Below, piece by piece: positions 22,305-33,195 of a DNA stretch of 64,000 nt (its first letter is position 1; each line of letters starts with the position of its first letter). Under the pieces are notes generated by a model, which was not told where the DNA came from, searched no databases, and saw nothing but the letters and a program-made list of their open reading frames with translations. Where the stretch lies: the NCBI GenBank assembly GCA_963457665.1, contig OY735212.1, forward strand, positions 52,294,838 through 52,358,837. Direction: 5' to 3'. Made by a program: the position numbers and the translations under genes. This stretch comes from Thysanoteuthis rhombus (lineage: Eukaryota; Mollusca; Cephalopoda; Oegopsida; Thysanoteuthidae).

Positions 22305-22352
<48 letters not shown>
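22221..22352. repeat. (CAT)n microsatellite
   Basis: About 44 CAT units with a single CAG interruption near 22301. It directly abuts the 3' end of the LINE copy that follows, and is the hugely expanded form of the GATGATGAT tail of family A. Confidence 0.97.
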
Positions 22353-22920
22353 TTTAACATCGGTCGTTTGACCCCCCTCAAGGTTTGCCAGACCTTAGAT
22401 TGTGGGTGCTCTGGAGCCAGTACTTTCCGAACTTGTCTACTTCGTCACAAAATCTTACTTTTTGTCGACTGACATTTGAGTACTTTATTTCTCTGGTTCC
22501 TGTTTTATCTCTGACGTAACCCTGCCTTGTGATCTCTCCATGTTATGATAAGCCTGACCCTCTCTTATGCACGTTACATGGTTCATACTTATTGAGCCAA
22601 CCTTTTGGTTAGGTTCCATATTTCAGCTCCATAGACCCTCCTTTTCAACACTAATGTGATCTTGTTGTTCTCGAATGTTCGGCTTGCTGTGTCGAAAGCT
22701 TGTCACCTTGAAGATTCTTCGTTTGATTCATCTTTTTTAGGATTTCTTGTAGATTATTTTACCAGGTAAATGTAGTGGTCTACTTTATTTAACTCTCTAT
22801 TTTCGCTTTTGGACGTTGTATCATAGTCCCTATGTAATTGTTATACATGACATTGGTTTTGCTGAAGTTCATACGAAGACACACATTCTTGCTTTTTTCA
22901 TTGTATGTCTAACATTACTC
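22353..22920 (-). mobile_element. RTE-like LINE (family A), 3' end with expanded tail
   Basis: Begins TTTTAACATCGGTCGTTTGA, the complement of the family A terminus (compare 17147). Minus-strand reading shows decayed AETWNLTKRLAQ, a linker and DHYIYLVK-like residues, then FSKTNVMYNNYI, corresponding to the region from FSKPKIMCSNYI to the tail in the 7.3-kb copy. The WAGHVARM block is deleted. Many stops; inactive. Truncated upstream near 22920. Confidence 0.85.
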
Positions 22921-23715
22921 CAATGGTTACCAGCCACCTTTTCAGAGAAACTTGCTGTGGATGCACAGAAACTGTAAACATGGAGTCAAGGGGAGGGGGA
23001 GAAAAATTCTCGCGCATCATCAACCAAAATGATTGAAAACAACACACCCTAATTCTAATCCACCCCATATATGTTATCACCTATCCATTAAAGGCTTGAC
23101 GTCTCCATTTTAAAGAGCCCACAACTACAAAAACTGATCATTTTCATCTTGACCCCCACCTCTTATCTCAAACTAGCCTAATACTCGTAGAAATAGATAC
23201 AAACACCTCTACACCCTAAACCAAACGAGGCACAGCACAGAAATCTCCTCATTTCACTCCTCAAATCTCAAACCTGTAAAAAGCGTACAGTTTTCTCGGT
23301 AACAACAGCGAATTTCACTGAAAGTAGTAGTTGAAAATCAACGAAATGCATCAGAACTTGCCCTCGTGATAATCAAAGTTTCGGTGGATCTTCTCCTAAA
23401 TATCTCTTTACCTTCCAAATGACATTTACAAACATTCTGACGGATCACCCTTCATCGGCACACACACACAATATATATCCGGGAGGTATGTGATTCCAGG
23501 GGTAAATAGTTATATAATTTTTGGTACTGATAATCCTGTAGAAAATACAATGTATATATATTTATATACATTGGTATGTGTGTAGGTTAGAGAATATACA
23601 AGATATTACTAAGCAGTTGAATTTTCCGGCCTACATAATTGTCTTTATTTGGCATTTAAAGTTTGACATTATTAAAAGTATTGAAGTATTTTGCTTCCAT
23701 TTTTCTACATGTTTC
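22920..23715. other. Unassigned sequence
   Basis: No gene or repeat family recognised. A short CA run and TA words occur at 23460-23580. Confidence 0.45.
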
Positions 23716-24035
23716 CATTCGAATTTCTTTCTTTTTTTCTTAAATATGAAAATATTCTTCCTTTTTTCTTTTTTCTCTCTTCTTTCTTTCTACTTATTTT
23801 TCTCGGTCTGTTTTCCGTTCATTCCAAGTATTTCTCCCTCCATCTTTTCCCATCTTTAATACTATTCCCCCTCCTCTTTCTTTGTTTAGTACCTTCTTCA
23901 TTTCTCACTTTTTCTCTTTCTTTGTTTCTTTCTCTTTCCCTTCTTTCTTGCTCAATTTCTTGCTTTCTTTTTTCTCTTTTATTTTTTCTTCCTTTATTTC
24001 AACTCATTTTTTCTTTCTTTCTTTTTCAGCTCAGA
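23715..24035. repeat. Pyrimidine-rich tract
   Basis: About 320 bases of T and C on the plus strand (TTTCTTTCTTTTT, CCTTCTTTC and similar). The 122-codon frame at 23691-24059 is Phe/Leu/Ser-rich and an artefact. Confidence 0.88.
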
Positions 24036-24244
24036 ATACGGTATTTCATGATAAATTGACTGGATAAATCGGATAGAAATATTTCAATTTCATTTCGAAA
24101 AAACTTCTTGTAAGACCCACACACCTGTAAAACACTCTCATGTATTGCAATGCGAGGACATTTTTTTATTACTGCTCACCAAAAATCATCCTTATTCGGC
24201 AGCAGTTCGATTCTACATTTCAGCAGCCGACCCAAATTCATTAA

Positions 24245-24245
<1 letters not shown>

Positions 24246-24321
<76 letters not shown>
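24246..24321. repeat. (TA)n microsatellite
   Basis: About 38 uninterrupted TA units. Confidence 0.98.
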
Positions 24322-24323
<2 letters not shown>

Positions 24324-25030
24324 AGTCTATAGAACAACGCTGAAACACACATGTTGTCGGATGGTTTTAAGGACATTTTCAGGATGTGATATTAAACCAA
24401 GTTACCGGAATTCTCGTTACTCTGTAAATCAGTCTGTACATGAGATGATATCAGGCCTTCTACTTTATTGTGCCATGCGTTCTCTGAATTCTGACACAGG
24501 TCATTTTACTTCTCCTGCAAGTAACAAATACATAGTTTTATTAATAGGCAAAGGAGTATCATTACCAGAAACAATAAAGCCGAGTTCTGCTGACAGCAAC
24601 AACATAAATGATACCGAGATGGAAAAGTAACTTCTTGATTTATGGTCGGAATGAAAAGATTACAATTCCATGTTCTGCTACTTGAAACTTGAAACTTGAG
24701 AGAAGTTTTACAGTTAGGATTAAAAGGGAAAAATACACCTACCATGATGTCTATTCCATGTCATATAAGTACCATTTTATGAATAGTTTGTTTGCTACTG
24801 CACTGAATGACTAAAAAAGTGACACAATTCCATCGCTGGTCAAGAAAGCTTAAGGCTGGAACTGGTAAGTTACAATCATTTTGCTCCCACCACGTTGACT
24901 GAGCTCTCAGGATAAAACTCACCATGCAAGTTCCACACGCCAACTTCATCAAATGAGGACAGAACTAATTACAACAGCCTTGCTCCACATCAAGGTTAAT
25001 AGGTATCTAGAAAGTATTGCTGGGTCTGAC
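24322..25030. other. Unassigned sequence
   Basis: The 89-codon plus-strand frame at 24361-24630 has ordinary amino-acid composition but no motif I recognise. Without an ortholog search it cannot be called a gene. Confidence 0.45.
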
Positions 25031-25135
25031 ATAAGTTCATATTAACGAGGCATCCAGTGAGGATTGAATCCAGTGCGATAAGAACGTTCCGCATGGCTAA
25101 CTTACTAACTACTGCTTTACGGCAAGTTTAGTCAG
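25030..25135 (-). repeat. tRNA-derived SINE, family S1
   Basis: The plus strand carries GGCATCCAGTGAGGATTGAA, so the minus strand has a TTCAATCCTCACTGG B-box/tail block. The minus-strand segment AGTAGTTAGTAAGTTAGCCA sits in the A-box position. A second, more decayed unit follows at 25160-25240 with GGTGAGGATAAAACT. Confidence 0.7.
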
Positions 25136-25239
25136 TATTTATGAAAGACAAATCATTGTATCACAGGGCCACATTAATAGGTTATTCGGTGAGGATAAAA
25201 CTTTCATCAATGATAATTGCACGTAAGCATCATTGTCAA

Positions 25240-25534
25240 ACTATTTAGTAAGTTTAATTAAATCTGCCGAAAGCCAACGTTGGAAGAGTGATCAGAGAGG
25301 AAATTACAAGATTAATTGTTCGTGAGTTTTACCAAAGTTTGGCATGTAGCACGTCCGGAGTGGATCAAAATAAATACAATACTAATGGCCTATGTAAGCC
25401 CTGCTGGAGAGTTGCCCTTCAGCAGGGCTTACAAGATTTTTCATTCTTTCAGAAATCGAAAGGACAAAGACAAGATATTGTAAGTGTTGTTTAGCTGGTG
25501 ACTTCAATGAACAATTCTTCTGTAGCCCTACATA
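25240..25534. other. Unassigned sequence containing a GC-rich hairpin
   Basis: Nothing coding is convincing. The hairpin at 25393-25433 is the only structured feature. Confidence 0.5.
25393..25433. repeat. 14-bp GC-rich inverted repeat, 13-nt loop
   Basis: TGTAAGCCCTGCTG at 25393-25406 is the exact reverse complement of CAGCAGGGCTTACA at 25420-25433. It resembles a stem-loop in RNA. No T-run terminator follows on either strand. Confidence 0.9.
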
Positions 25535-26352
25535 CAGTGGGGTAAACAAGAATTTGGATACTTACAAAATATCAATTTCATATGTATTCGGATATACAAT
25601 TAGCAATTACTTAGAAAGATACATATTTTCAAGCATACAATGCAGAATAGAATGTAAACAAAAGTAATAGTGGAAAAAGTATTCGGACATATTCACTTCA
25701 TATTTTAATACTTAGTAGCATAGTCATTGTTTGAAATTTTGGCTAGTTTTTCCTAACCCTTCACAAGCGACATTTTTTTAGATCTTGGCACACTTTTCAA
25801 TGCAGAAAACCTTCAAATCATCAATGTTTCTGTGATCCCTCTCTTGAACTCAATATTTCAAGCATCACTATAAATATTCAATTAGATTAAAGATTAACTA
25901 GGCCACTGAAGCACGTCTACATTGTTCTGAACAAACCATTCGCAAGTTATTTTCGCTGTATGTATCGGGTTGTTTAAAGATCCAACTTTCTTCGATTCCA
26001 ACCGGCTAGACCAAAAAGAACACATCAGCTCTCAAAATACTCTGATACATTGCTCCTTTCATGGTTCCCTCAATCACATGAAGTGCCTCCGTAACATTGG
26101 GAGTGAAACATTCCAAACCTTTTCTCCGTGCATGACGATCTACTGAAACAGTCTGAAATGTTATATGCAGGTTAAGATTTAATTGTGATCGAATATTTTT
26201 CCACGGTTACTTTTGCTTATTTTTTATCCTGCATTGTATGTTTGGGTTTATCTATTTTAATTCAATATCAAGATACGCCACCTATGTAAATTGAAAGAAC
26301 TTTGAGCATCAGAATATATGGTGAGTGTCCAAGTGATTGTTTCCACTCACTG
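25535..26352 (-). mobile_element. Tc1-like DNA transposon remnant, 818 bp
   Basis: The left end CAGTGGGGTAAACAAGAATT and the right end, read on the minus strand, CAGTGAGTGGAAACAATCAC form imperfect terminal inverted repeats. Both are flanked by the TA expected for Tc1/mariner insertion (25533-25534 and 26353-26354). Inside, the minus strand encodes broken transposase pieces: GLECFTPNVTEALHVIEGTM, then PIHTAKITCEWFVQNNVDVL followed by QWPS. These match the Tc1 block 'DNDPKHTAK..WF..NN..VL.WPSQSPDLNP'. The catalytic DND is replaced by L-N-N. The N-terminal DNA-binding half is missing, so the copy is internally deleted and dead. Confidence 0.92.
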
Positions 26353-26590
26353 TATAATACCGTGTTATTGGCTTTCAACAATTCGATATTCACTGGATGT
26401 CTTGACAAAACCATCACGGAGAAAGTGGAAACCTTTAAAATAGAGGAGTGGCTTTCTAATGGGAGTCTATTAGCTTAATGCATTTAGCGGCCAAATACTG
26501 CAACTACCAATAACAAAGCACAATATCTTTCAAAAAACATAATGCAAGTTAATTCATTGATAATTGGCGATCCACAGAGTAACAGGAAAG
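26353..26590. other. Unassigned sequence
   Basis: Flank of the Tc1-like insertion. No feature recognised. Confidence 0.45.
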
Positions 26591-26831
26591 TCAGAGTCTG
26601 AAATATATGGGAAAAAGTGACAAGAAATACGAGAGACAAGGAAGGAAAAAAGAAAGAGTGATGTAAGACAAGAATAAAGGAGAATAATATTGTAGAATAA
26701 AAAGATTGTGAAAAGAATTTGGAGGGAACAATAAAAGAAGACAGAGAGGCAAGTAAGAAATGAAAAGTGCAATGAAAAAGAAAGAAAGAAAGAAAGAAAG
26801 AAAGAAGAAGAAGAAGAAGAAGAAGAAGAAG

Positions 26832-26862
<31 letters not shown>

Positions 26863-27070
26863 GATAGCAGAATGAAGAGAGAGAGAGAGAGAGAGGAGTA
26901 CACAGGGGCAGAGGAAGAAAAGTAAACAAGAAAAGTGAGCAACATAAGATGAAAAAAAGAGGACGAATAAAGAATAAGGAGAGAGGTAAGTTGAATATAA
27001 AAAAGAAGAAGAAAACATTTCATAAACAGAGGTGAGAAAGAAAATGAAAAAGAAACTAAAAAGCACTTAG
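26590..27070. repeat. Purine-rich tract with (GAAA)n, (GAA)n and (GA)n cores
   Basis: The tract contains AAAGAAAG runs (26778-26805), about 18 GAA/AAG units (26805-26862) and a GA run (26876-26895), embedded in 480 bp of purine-rich DNA. The 179- and 170-codon minus-strand frames are Ser/Leu/Phe runs read through it and are artefacts. Confidence 0.92.
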
Positions 27071-27225
27071 AGAGAGCATACCTTTACCAACTCCGTATAC
27101 TAACTAAAAAATTAATTAAAATTAGTTCATTAATAGCTACAGGGCAGGAGAAATAACTGCAAGTTTCGATTTTTGAATTTTCAGACTTTTGTCCTAGTAC
27201 ATTTCTCAATCAAAAATTGAATTCC
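27070..27225. other. Unassigned sequence
   Basis: AT-rich spacer. Nothing recognised. Confidence 0.4.
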
Positions 27226-27900
27226 TTGGTCTAGCCCAAAATTTTATCAATTCTTCATCAGCCCATGGTCCACTCTTCCAGAACATTTCATTGAAATTCA
27301 TTGAGATCTTTTGAGGATATTCTTTGAACAAACATGACTGAATACATATATCACATATGTGTATGGATAGAATTATAAAAATATCCATCATTCAAAAACT
27401 AAATTTCTGGACTCTCTGCCAAATGTAATCAATTGTTTCTTGTCTGATCGCCTACCATTCCAGAATATTTCACTAAAATTTATTGAGATCTTCTTGAGAT
27501 GATATGTGGAGAGGCGGACAAATGAACACAAGTGAAAACATATATCCCATATTTTGTTGGGTAATCTACCATTCTAATTTCTGGCCTCTGTCAAGATTGA
27601 CTGTGAACGAAACATTCCAATGCTACTGCCAAGGCATGAAAGATAGCCATGGAAGAGTGATGTTCACAATTGCACATTCACCCACTGAAAGAGAAGTGAT
27701 TATAACCATTTTAACTCAGAGAGTTCATAGATATTTGATGCTCAGCGAATTCTCAAGTGGAACTAAAATCCAACCTTATATGTGTTAACATTTCTACGTT
27801 ACATTTTGGTCCAGCGTTCCAGAAAATTTCACTGAAATTCATTGAGAACTATTGGAGATATAGTGTGTATAGACAGACCGGCAGACAGACAGACAAGAGT
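27225..27900 (+). repeat. Interspersed repeat modules X and Y (X-X-Y-X order)
   Basis: Module X has the core TTCCAGAA-ATTTCA-TGAAAT followed by TCATTGAGATC. It occurs near 27270-27365, 27455-27550 and 27815-27900, each time followed by words like GAGGATAT and, in the last, AGACAGACCGGCAGACAGAC. Module Y (27577-27780) has GTCAAGATTGACTGTGAACG and ATATTTGATGCTCAGCGAAT. X resembles widespread invertebrate repeat 3' ends of the type 'AAATCCATTGAGCCGTTT..ACAGACAGAC', from memory. Confidence 0.75.
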
Positions 27901-28385
27901 CATTGTATCTCATCCAACGTCGTTTGCAGAGGTGACAAATTGTTGTGGCAGAAAGATGTGGTCTCACATCGGTAAGAGTCGGAAGTCTATCATCGGCAGG
28001 AGTCGGGAGTCTAATTCTATGGATAGAGAAAGAATAACAAATGGTTATGGGGTCCTTTTAGAGAGAAGAACTTGATGGGCAAAATTAAATAATGAAAAGA
28101 AGCAAAAACAACAATAAACCGTACAAGAAATAATAATACCATGCCGAGCAGAAACCCTCTGTGGCAGACAGCCAGCAGCTCAGCTTTGTTTTATTTAATT
28201 CTGATTGTACAATAAACATTGGAGGGCGGAGAAGGAGTGAAAATCGCTGCATGACCAACGAAAGTTGATTTATTAATGCAATTCAGATTGTTTTTCTTAC
28301 CCAGAGGTCACAGCACCTGACCGTAACGAGGTATGGATGATAAATCTATTTTAAAGATGTTCGCAATTGGCCTGTTTCTACTTTC
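27900..28385. other. Unassigned sequence
   Basis: A few direct words (CGGTAAGAGTCGGAAGTC and CGGCAGGAGTCGGGAGTC at about 27970-28013) form a short imperfect repeat. Nothing else recognised. Confidence 0.45.
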
Positions 28386-28602
28386 AATCTCTCTCTCTCT
28401 CTCTTTTTCTCCCTCCCTCTCTCTCTTTATTTCTTTCTTTCTCTCTCTCTCCATATAATTCAAGCCTAATGTATTATAATCGAGCGAATTGTCAAGGTTG
28501 ACTATGGACGAAACTGCTTTTTTTGTGCTACTGCCTAGGCAGGTAAGTTACCTATAGGAGAGTGATTCGACCAATTGCATATGTTTACATGTTTGCAATC
28601 TG

Positions 28603-28656
<54 letters not shown>

Positions 28657-28930
28657 CAGATGATTTGTCAAATTTACCAATGTATTGTAATTGAGCTTTT
28701 TGGTTGCTATCAAGATTGGCTATGGCCGGAACAGCTTTTTGGTGCTGCTATTTGAGCAGTTAAGGTGGCTGTGGAAAAGTAATTTGCCCGATTGCACATG
28801 CAACTACTCAGGGAAAGGGGTTTTCTACTATTCCAAGTGGGATGGTTCGTAGATATTTGATGCTCTACAAATTCTCCACTGAGACTAAAATCCTACCTGA
28901 AGCCAGTTATTTCGTACCTTCAAAGCTAAA
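28386..28930 (+). repeat. Two tandem copies of module Y, each preceded by (CT)n
   Basis: Unit one is a CT tract (28386-28452), AATGTATTATAATCGAGC and GTCAAGGTTGACTATGGACG. Unit two is a CT tract (28611-28655), AATGTATTGTAATTGAGC and ATCAAGATTGGCTATGGCCG, then a longer tail with ATATTTGATGCTCTACAAAT shared with the Y copy at 27738. The offset is about 215 bp. Confidence 0.85.
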
Positions 28931-28978
28931 GTATACATAGTGTTACTAACTGCAAACGTTCGATTTGATGCTGACAAT

Positions 28979-29001
28979 ATCTCTCTCTCTCTCTCTCTCT
29001 C

Positions 29002-29081
<80 letters not shown>

Positions 29082-29104
29082 TGTGTGTGCGTGCATGCAT
29101 GTGT
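28979..29104. repeat. (CT)n-(TA)n-(TG)n compound microsatellite
   Basis: CT (28979-29002), TA (29005-29054) and TG with GCATG interruptions (29055-29104) lie in direct succession. Confidence 0.97.
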
Positions 29105-29385
29105 GTTTATAAATAGGTATATCTATACAAATATGCATCAATAAGTCCTTAATTCGAAAAACATTTATTTTCGATCATAATCTTCATACGGATGAATGTA
29201 CTTACCGAGGATCCACTCCACTAATTACGATGTAAAATGTTCGTTTCATTATACAATGAAAGTTCCAAAATTCATCTAATAACTTCTGATCTACTTTCAG
29301 GATTTTTGAATAAAAAAATGGAATAATCAAATTTATTAAAGACAGCCTTGGTTCATTTCCAACATTCATTTCTTTTTTGCATAAG
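29105..29385. other. Unassigned sequence
   Basis: AT-rich. No feature recognised before the minisatellite. Confidence 0.45.
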
Positions 29386-30208
29386 AGAGCGTGTGACTGA
29401 AGACCTCTTCTACATTGTCTTATCAACATCACGAGATTAAAAACGTATCCTCACCTGTAAGGCATAATTCGGGGACAAAAAAGAGTATGTGACACCATCA
29501 TGAGATTCAAAAAGTATAATTACCGTTGAGCCATAATTGTAGAAGAGAAAAGAGTGTGTGACTAAAAGCTTTCTCATCACCATCACGGGATTTGAAATGT
29601 ATAATCACCAGTATGATATAATAGAGATATAGAATAGAGTGTCGAAGTGAAGATTTTTTGAGCATTGCCTCATTACCATCACAAGATCAAAGATGCATAA
29701 TCACCTGTAAGTCATAATGGGGGGGGGGGACAAGAGAAGGTAAGAGAGAAAAGAATTCTTGTACGATGTGTAATCACAATTGCAAGATTAAAACGTATCA
29801 TCAGCTTAAAGCCATAGAGGGTGCGGAAAAAAGAGTGTGCAAGTGAAGATTCTACCTGCTGTGTCATCTACGTAAGGAAATTAAGGAAGTATCATCACTT
29901 TTATGCCATAATGAAGCAGCAGAAATGAATGTGCCTCTAAGAAGTTTTTGTACTGTCTCATCACTATCACGACATTGAAAATGCATCACCATATGTCAGC
30001 CATAGTGGAGGACAGAGCTATGTTTGCAAGTAAAGACTTCTTTTACTCTGTGTCATCACCATCCTGAGAGTAATAATATATCATCACACATGTGTCATAA
30101 TTGGGGGACAGGAGACAGTGCACAAGTAAAGACTTCTTTTACTCTGTGTCATCACCATCCTGAGAGTAATGATATATCATCACACATGTGTCATAATTGG
30201 GGGACATA
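29385..30208 (+). repeat. 96-bp minisatellite, about 8-9 diverged units
   Basis: Each unit has CATCACCATC-like, then ATATATCATCAC or CGTATCATCA, then TGTCATAATTGGGGGACA and AAGTAAAGACTTCTTTTACT. The last two units (from 30027 and 30123) are nearly identical, and the earlier ones progressively diverged. The array ends just before ATATATATATTCGAAACG. Frames read across it are repeats of one another and carry no known domain. Confidence 0.88.
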
Positions 30209-30625
30209 TATATATTCGAAACGGCGCTGAAAATGAACAGAACAAGCCAAATTGAAGAAAAAAAGTAAGATTCAAGCATGAAATTCCAAAGGGTTTGGGA
30301 TTTCACCTTGCTCAATGGGACTGGTATATAAGAGAGAGCGAGTGTTGGAGGATCCCGTTTTGTTCCATAGAATTCTATTCAAGCTGACCAACCCTAGGCA
30401 TACAGGGACTTCCCCTTTTCCCCCTTCAACAACTTTGATGCCATGTAGAAGAATGGATGAACAAACGAAGATGGGTGAAGAAAAGATGAAAAATGAAATA
30501 AAAAATCCTAAATATATTTTAATAGTCATTGAAGACGCCACGAAAATTTCGGTCAGAGTGCTTCTTTGGAAGACGGGAGCCAATGGATAGGGGATGCAAG
30601 TTGGAGAGTTTTATCTGAGATTTAT
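30208..30625. other. Unassigned sequence
   Basis: Open frames lie on both strands (30272-30583 minus, 103 codons; 30315-30590 plus, 91 codons) over the same bases. Neither shows a recognisable domain, and at most one could be real. Confidence 0.4.
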
Positions 30626-31012
30626 CAGAAACCATCGACTAAAACTGTCACCAAAGCTGTCAACAAGTGTTTCTTTGGTTTTTAAGAGAGTTTAGTTGGC
30701 TGTCTATGTATGTATGTATCGTGCATCAGTAGAGGGCTAAAAATTCAAACACTCACTCTTCATTAAGTCTAACAATATTTTACCCCTCTCCCTGGCCATG
30801 AATAGTTTTTTGTGTGTGGACTTCAATGTACAATGTATGTCCATCTTGAATTGCTTCTCTAACAGCATTCACGTTTGGTTTTCTTTTTTTCATTTTGGAC
30901 TTCGGGGGCCCAGATTGCAGCCCAACAATAGCTGGTCATCCCCAAAACGACATCCAGTCAAATACGTTGGTCACGTGACGGTTTCTATTGAGTGACTAAC
31001 CAGGCCTGTTCT
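30625..31012 (-). repeat. Dispersed repeat family G, full-length-looking copy
   Basis: The plus strand ends TGAGTGACTAACCAGGCCT, the complement of the family edge. It contains GGTCACGTGACGG (CACGTG at 30972-30977). The other side has AAACTGTCACCAAAG, then GGCTGTCTATGTATGTATG, shared with the 45.5- and 55.4-kb copies. The total is near 390 bp. No protein is encoded and no tRNA box is evident. Confidence 0.85.
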
Positions 31013-32440
31013 TTAATTTTGATCTATGGTGCTACCAAAACGATTGTGGAATAACGATCTGGGAGTTACAATAAAAAGCAACTCAAACGCAAGTGAAATG
31101 CAAAACCGTTCAGAAATTCACAATGCCGACATAGGTATTTTCATACATTCTTATTTAAAGCTGTACACCCATTGAGATTTGAAGAATTTAACTTGTTTTT
31201 CCAAATCTATCGACAAGATAAACAACGCACCCCAAAATTAATTGCTTGAAACATTTTGAAGGAAAAAAGCATTATGTGTGAGTAAACATGGCCGTAAGCC
31301 CAAGAAAACCAGCCAGCAAATATCACTTAGGACTTTTAATTGGATGCTTGTGCTTCTCTGCCTGCCAGAATTTTTAAAGAGTTAATTAGCGATGTAAAAA
31401 ATATTTCATGCAAGAATTATAAAGGAAAAAACAAAGGAAAAACGACATGTGCAATAAGGACCATGCTAATTGGAGGTGGCGATTCTGTTTATCTGCTTGA
31501 AGCGTTGGTACATCAAAACTACGACTCCCACTCCTCTATTTTTCTTCCGTCCGACTTCGAATGACGACTGTATAATTAGTAAAAACATCTGGGTTTTGTG
31601 TCATACAACAGCACGACAAAAAAAGTTTTCCTTTCGTGATTTATGGGGAAATGATCAAAAATCTTCTTTGACGTCTGAGATTTGCACTTGGAAATACTTT
31701 GTTACAGAAAAATTATGGATATTTGTTCTATTCAACAGAATGAAATGACAACATGGCTATGGTGGTACATTTCAAAGTAACATGTCAGGGCTAATGGTAG
31801 TCGAATGAGGGCAGAATACGTAATCAGTTCACATAATCGTCAGAATTACGTCATAATGCGTCAAGATTACGTGGCTTTAATACGAAATCATTTTAAAATT
31901 AAACAGCTTGTCACGTTATTCAGCGGAAACTGGAGCATCGAAAGAAGTCAATCAGCTGCAGTCAGAGAAGAAAGAGGTTAAACATATCCCCACGACGCTG
32001 TACAATCGTAAAGGATCAGACGAAATTAGTTCCTCACTTGTTTGAAGAAGAAACATCCTTTGTTGATCATCTCATTCTCTGCCCGGCCAACGATTCCAAT
32101 AGTCAAAACTCTCAAACACAATAGCGAAAGTCAGCTTAATGATCATTCCAAACTGCAAAGCAAAAGTTGAAGAAAAGAAGTAGCACGGCAACGCAGAAGT
32201 TCCTCACGGCAGGTGGACCTTCTCACCCCTAGAGTGAGGCCTGTTCCAACTACATAGGCCTTGCTGGCTACATAAGAACCGTCAAAAGAGGTGATACCCC
32301 TAAATCTTTATTTGCAAAGCTAATCCATGATTATATATTCATGTTATCCAATTCACTTACCATGCTTAGTTCTAGCATAAGACACAAATCAGGATTTAGA
32401 ACTTACTTAATTTGAATATCGGTCAAAGCAGCCCTCGTTT
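31012..32440. other. Unassigned sequence
   Basis: Short plus-strand frames at 31340-31564 and 31470-31748 overlap in different frames and lack motifs. The words ATTACGTCATAATGCGTCA around 31850 form a short local repetition. No gene recognised. Confidence 0.4.
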
Positions 32441-33195
32441 GCCATGTTACCCAATGAACTTCATCTATAGGGGACCCAGTGTAATTCTAATCAAGTTAGC
32501 TAGATAACTGATCTGAGAAAAGAACTCCCTGGCAATTGCACTACGATAGGCACTCGGAATTGTTATTAACTTAACAGATTAGTTCTCTGCAAGGCCGTAG
32601 TAGTGAGTCACTCAGAGAGAATTAAACTCATAAAGAATCGAACTCATGACGAATTAACCATCGAATCACGGTAGTAAGTGATGCACTTTGTTGCGCCTTT
32701 TGGTGCATTAGAAAATGTAATTGTCCTATGATAAGGCTCCGAATATTTACATGAAAAATTACTTTTGTCTGGCAGTCGAGGACAGTAGTAGTACACCATG
32801 AAAGAATCGATTTTTATCATATTGTTTGGTCAACCACGGGGCTACAGATGCACTTAGAAAGGTTCGAACTCATTTCCCTGGCGAATTGGCCAATGAAGAG
32901 AGATTAGTAACCATGTCGTGTTGGTGAGTGCCTTATTGCCTCAGCTTACTTTTGTTTCCTACAATACTATAGTTGTTGAGCACTTTGGGTGGTCCGAAAT
33001 CATCATACTAGCGAATTGGTTTATGAAAAGATCTTACTATCATTCTCGATAGACACTCTGAATACTTATTTACTAAGTTCAGCCTGGTCTTGCACTAGGC
33101 CATGGTTGTTAGCACCCAGAGAGCGCCGACCTCACTTCACTACCAAATTACTTTATAAGATTGGCTTACTAAGCATCGCACAATGGTAAGCGCAA
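32440..33195 (-). repeat. Tandem series of tRNA-like SINE units
   Basis: Comparable units start near 32608, 32851, 32980 and 33112, with decayed ones possible near 32480 and 32730. Each begins with a GCAC- or GTCACT-like word plus AGAGA/TTAGAAA, then a B-box relative (minus strand GAGTTCGAACC, GAGTTCGATTC), then GCGAATTGG-like and a TTAGTAA or CTTACTA segment. Spacing is about 125-132 bp. The minus strand is the tRNA-like sense. No unit folds into a full tRNA by inspection. Confidence 0.6.

Noticed and set aside
25420..25445. Rho-independent-type terminator
   Set aside because: The hairpin lacks a T-run and bacterial termination does not apply in this context.
26484..27066. Open frames of 179, 170 and 112 codons on the minus strand
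   Set aside because: Three frames over the same purine tract, each a Ser, Leu or Phe homopolymer. They are composition artefacts.
29385..30208. CRISPR-like repeat/spacer pattern
   Set aside because: The whole 96-bp unit repeats, including what would be spacers. It is a minisatellite.
31340..31748. Copia-like polyprotein fragment
   Set aside because: A passing resemblance of composition only. No protease, integrase or RT motif found.
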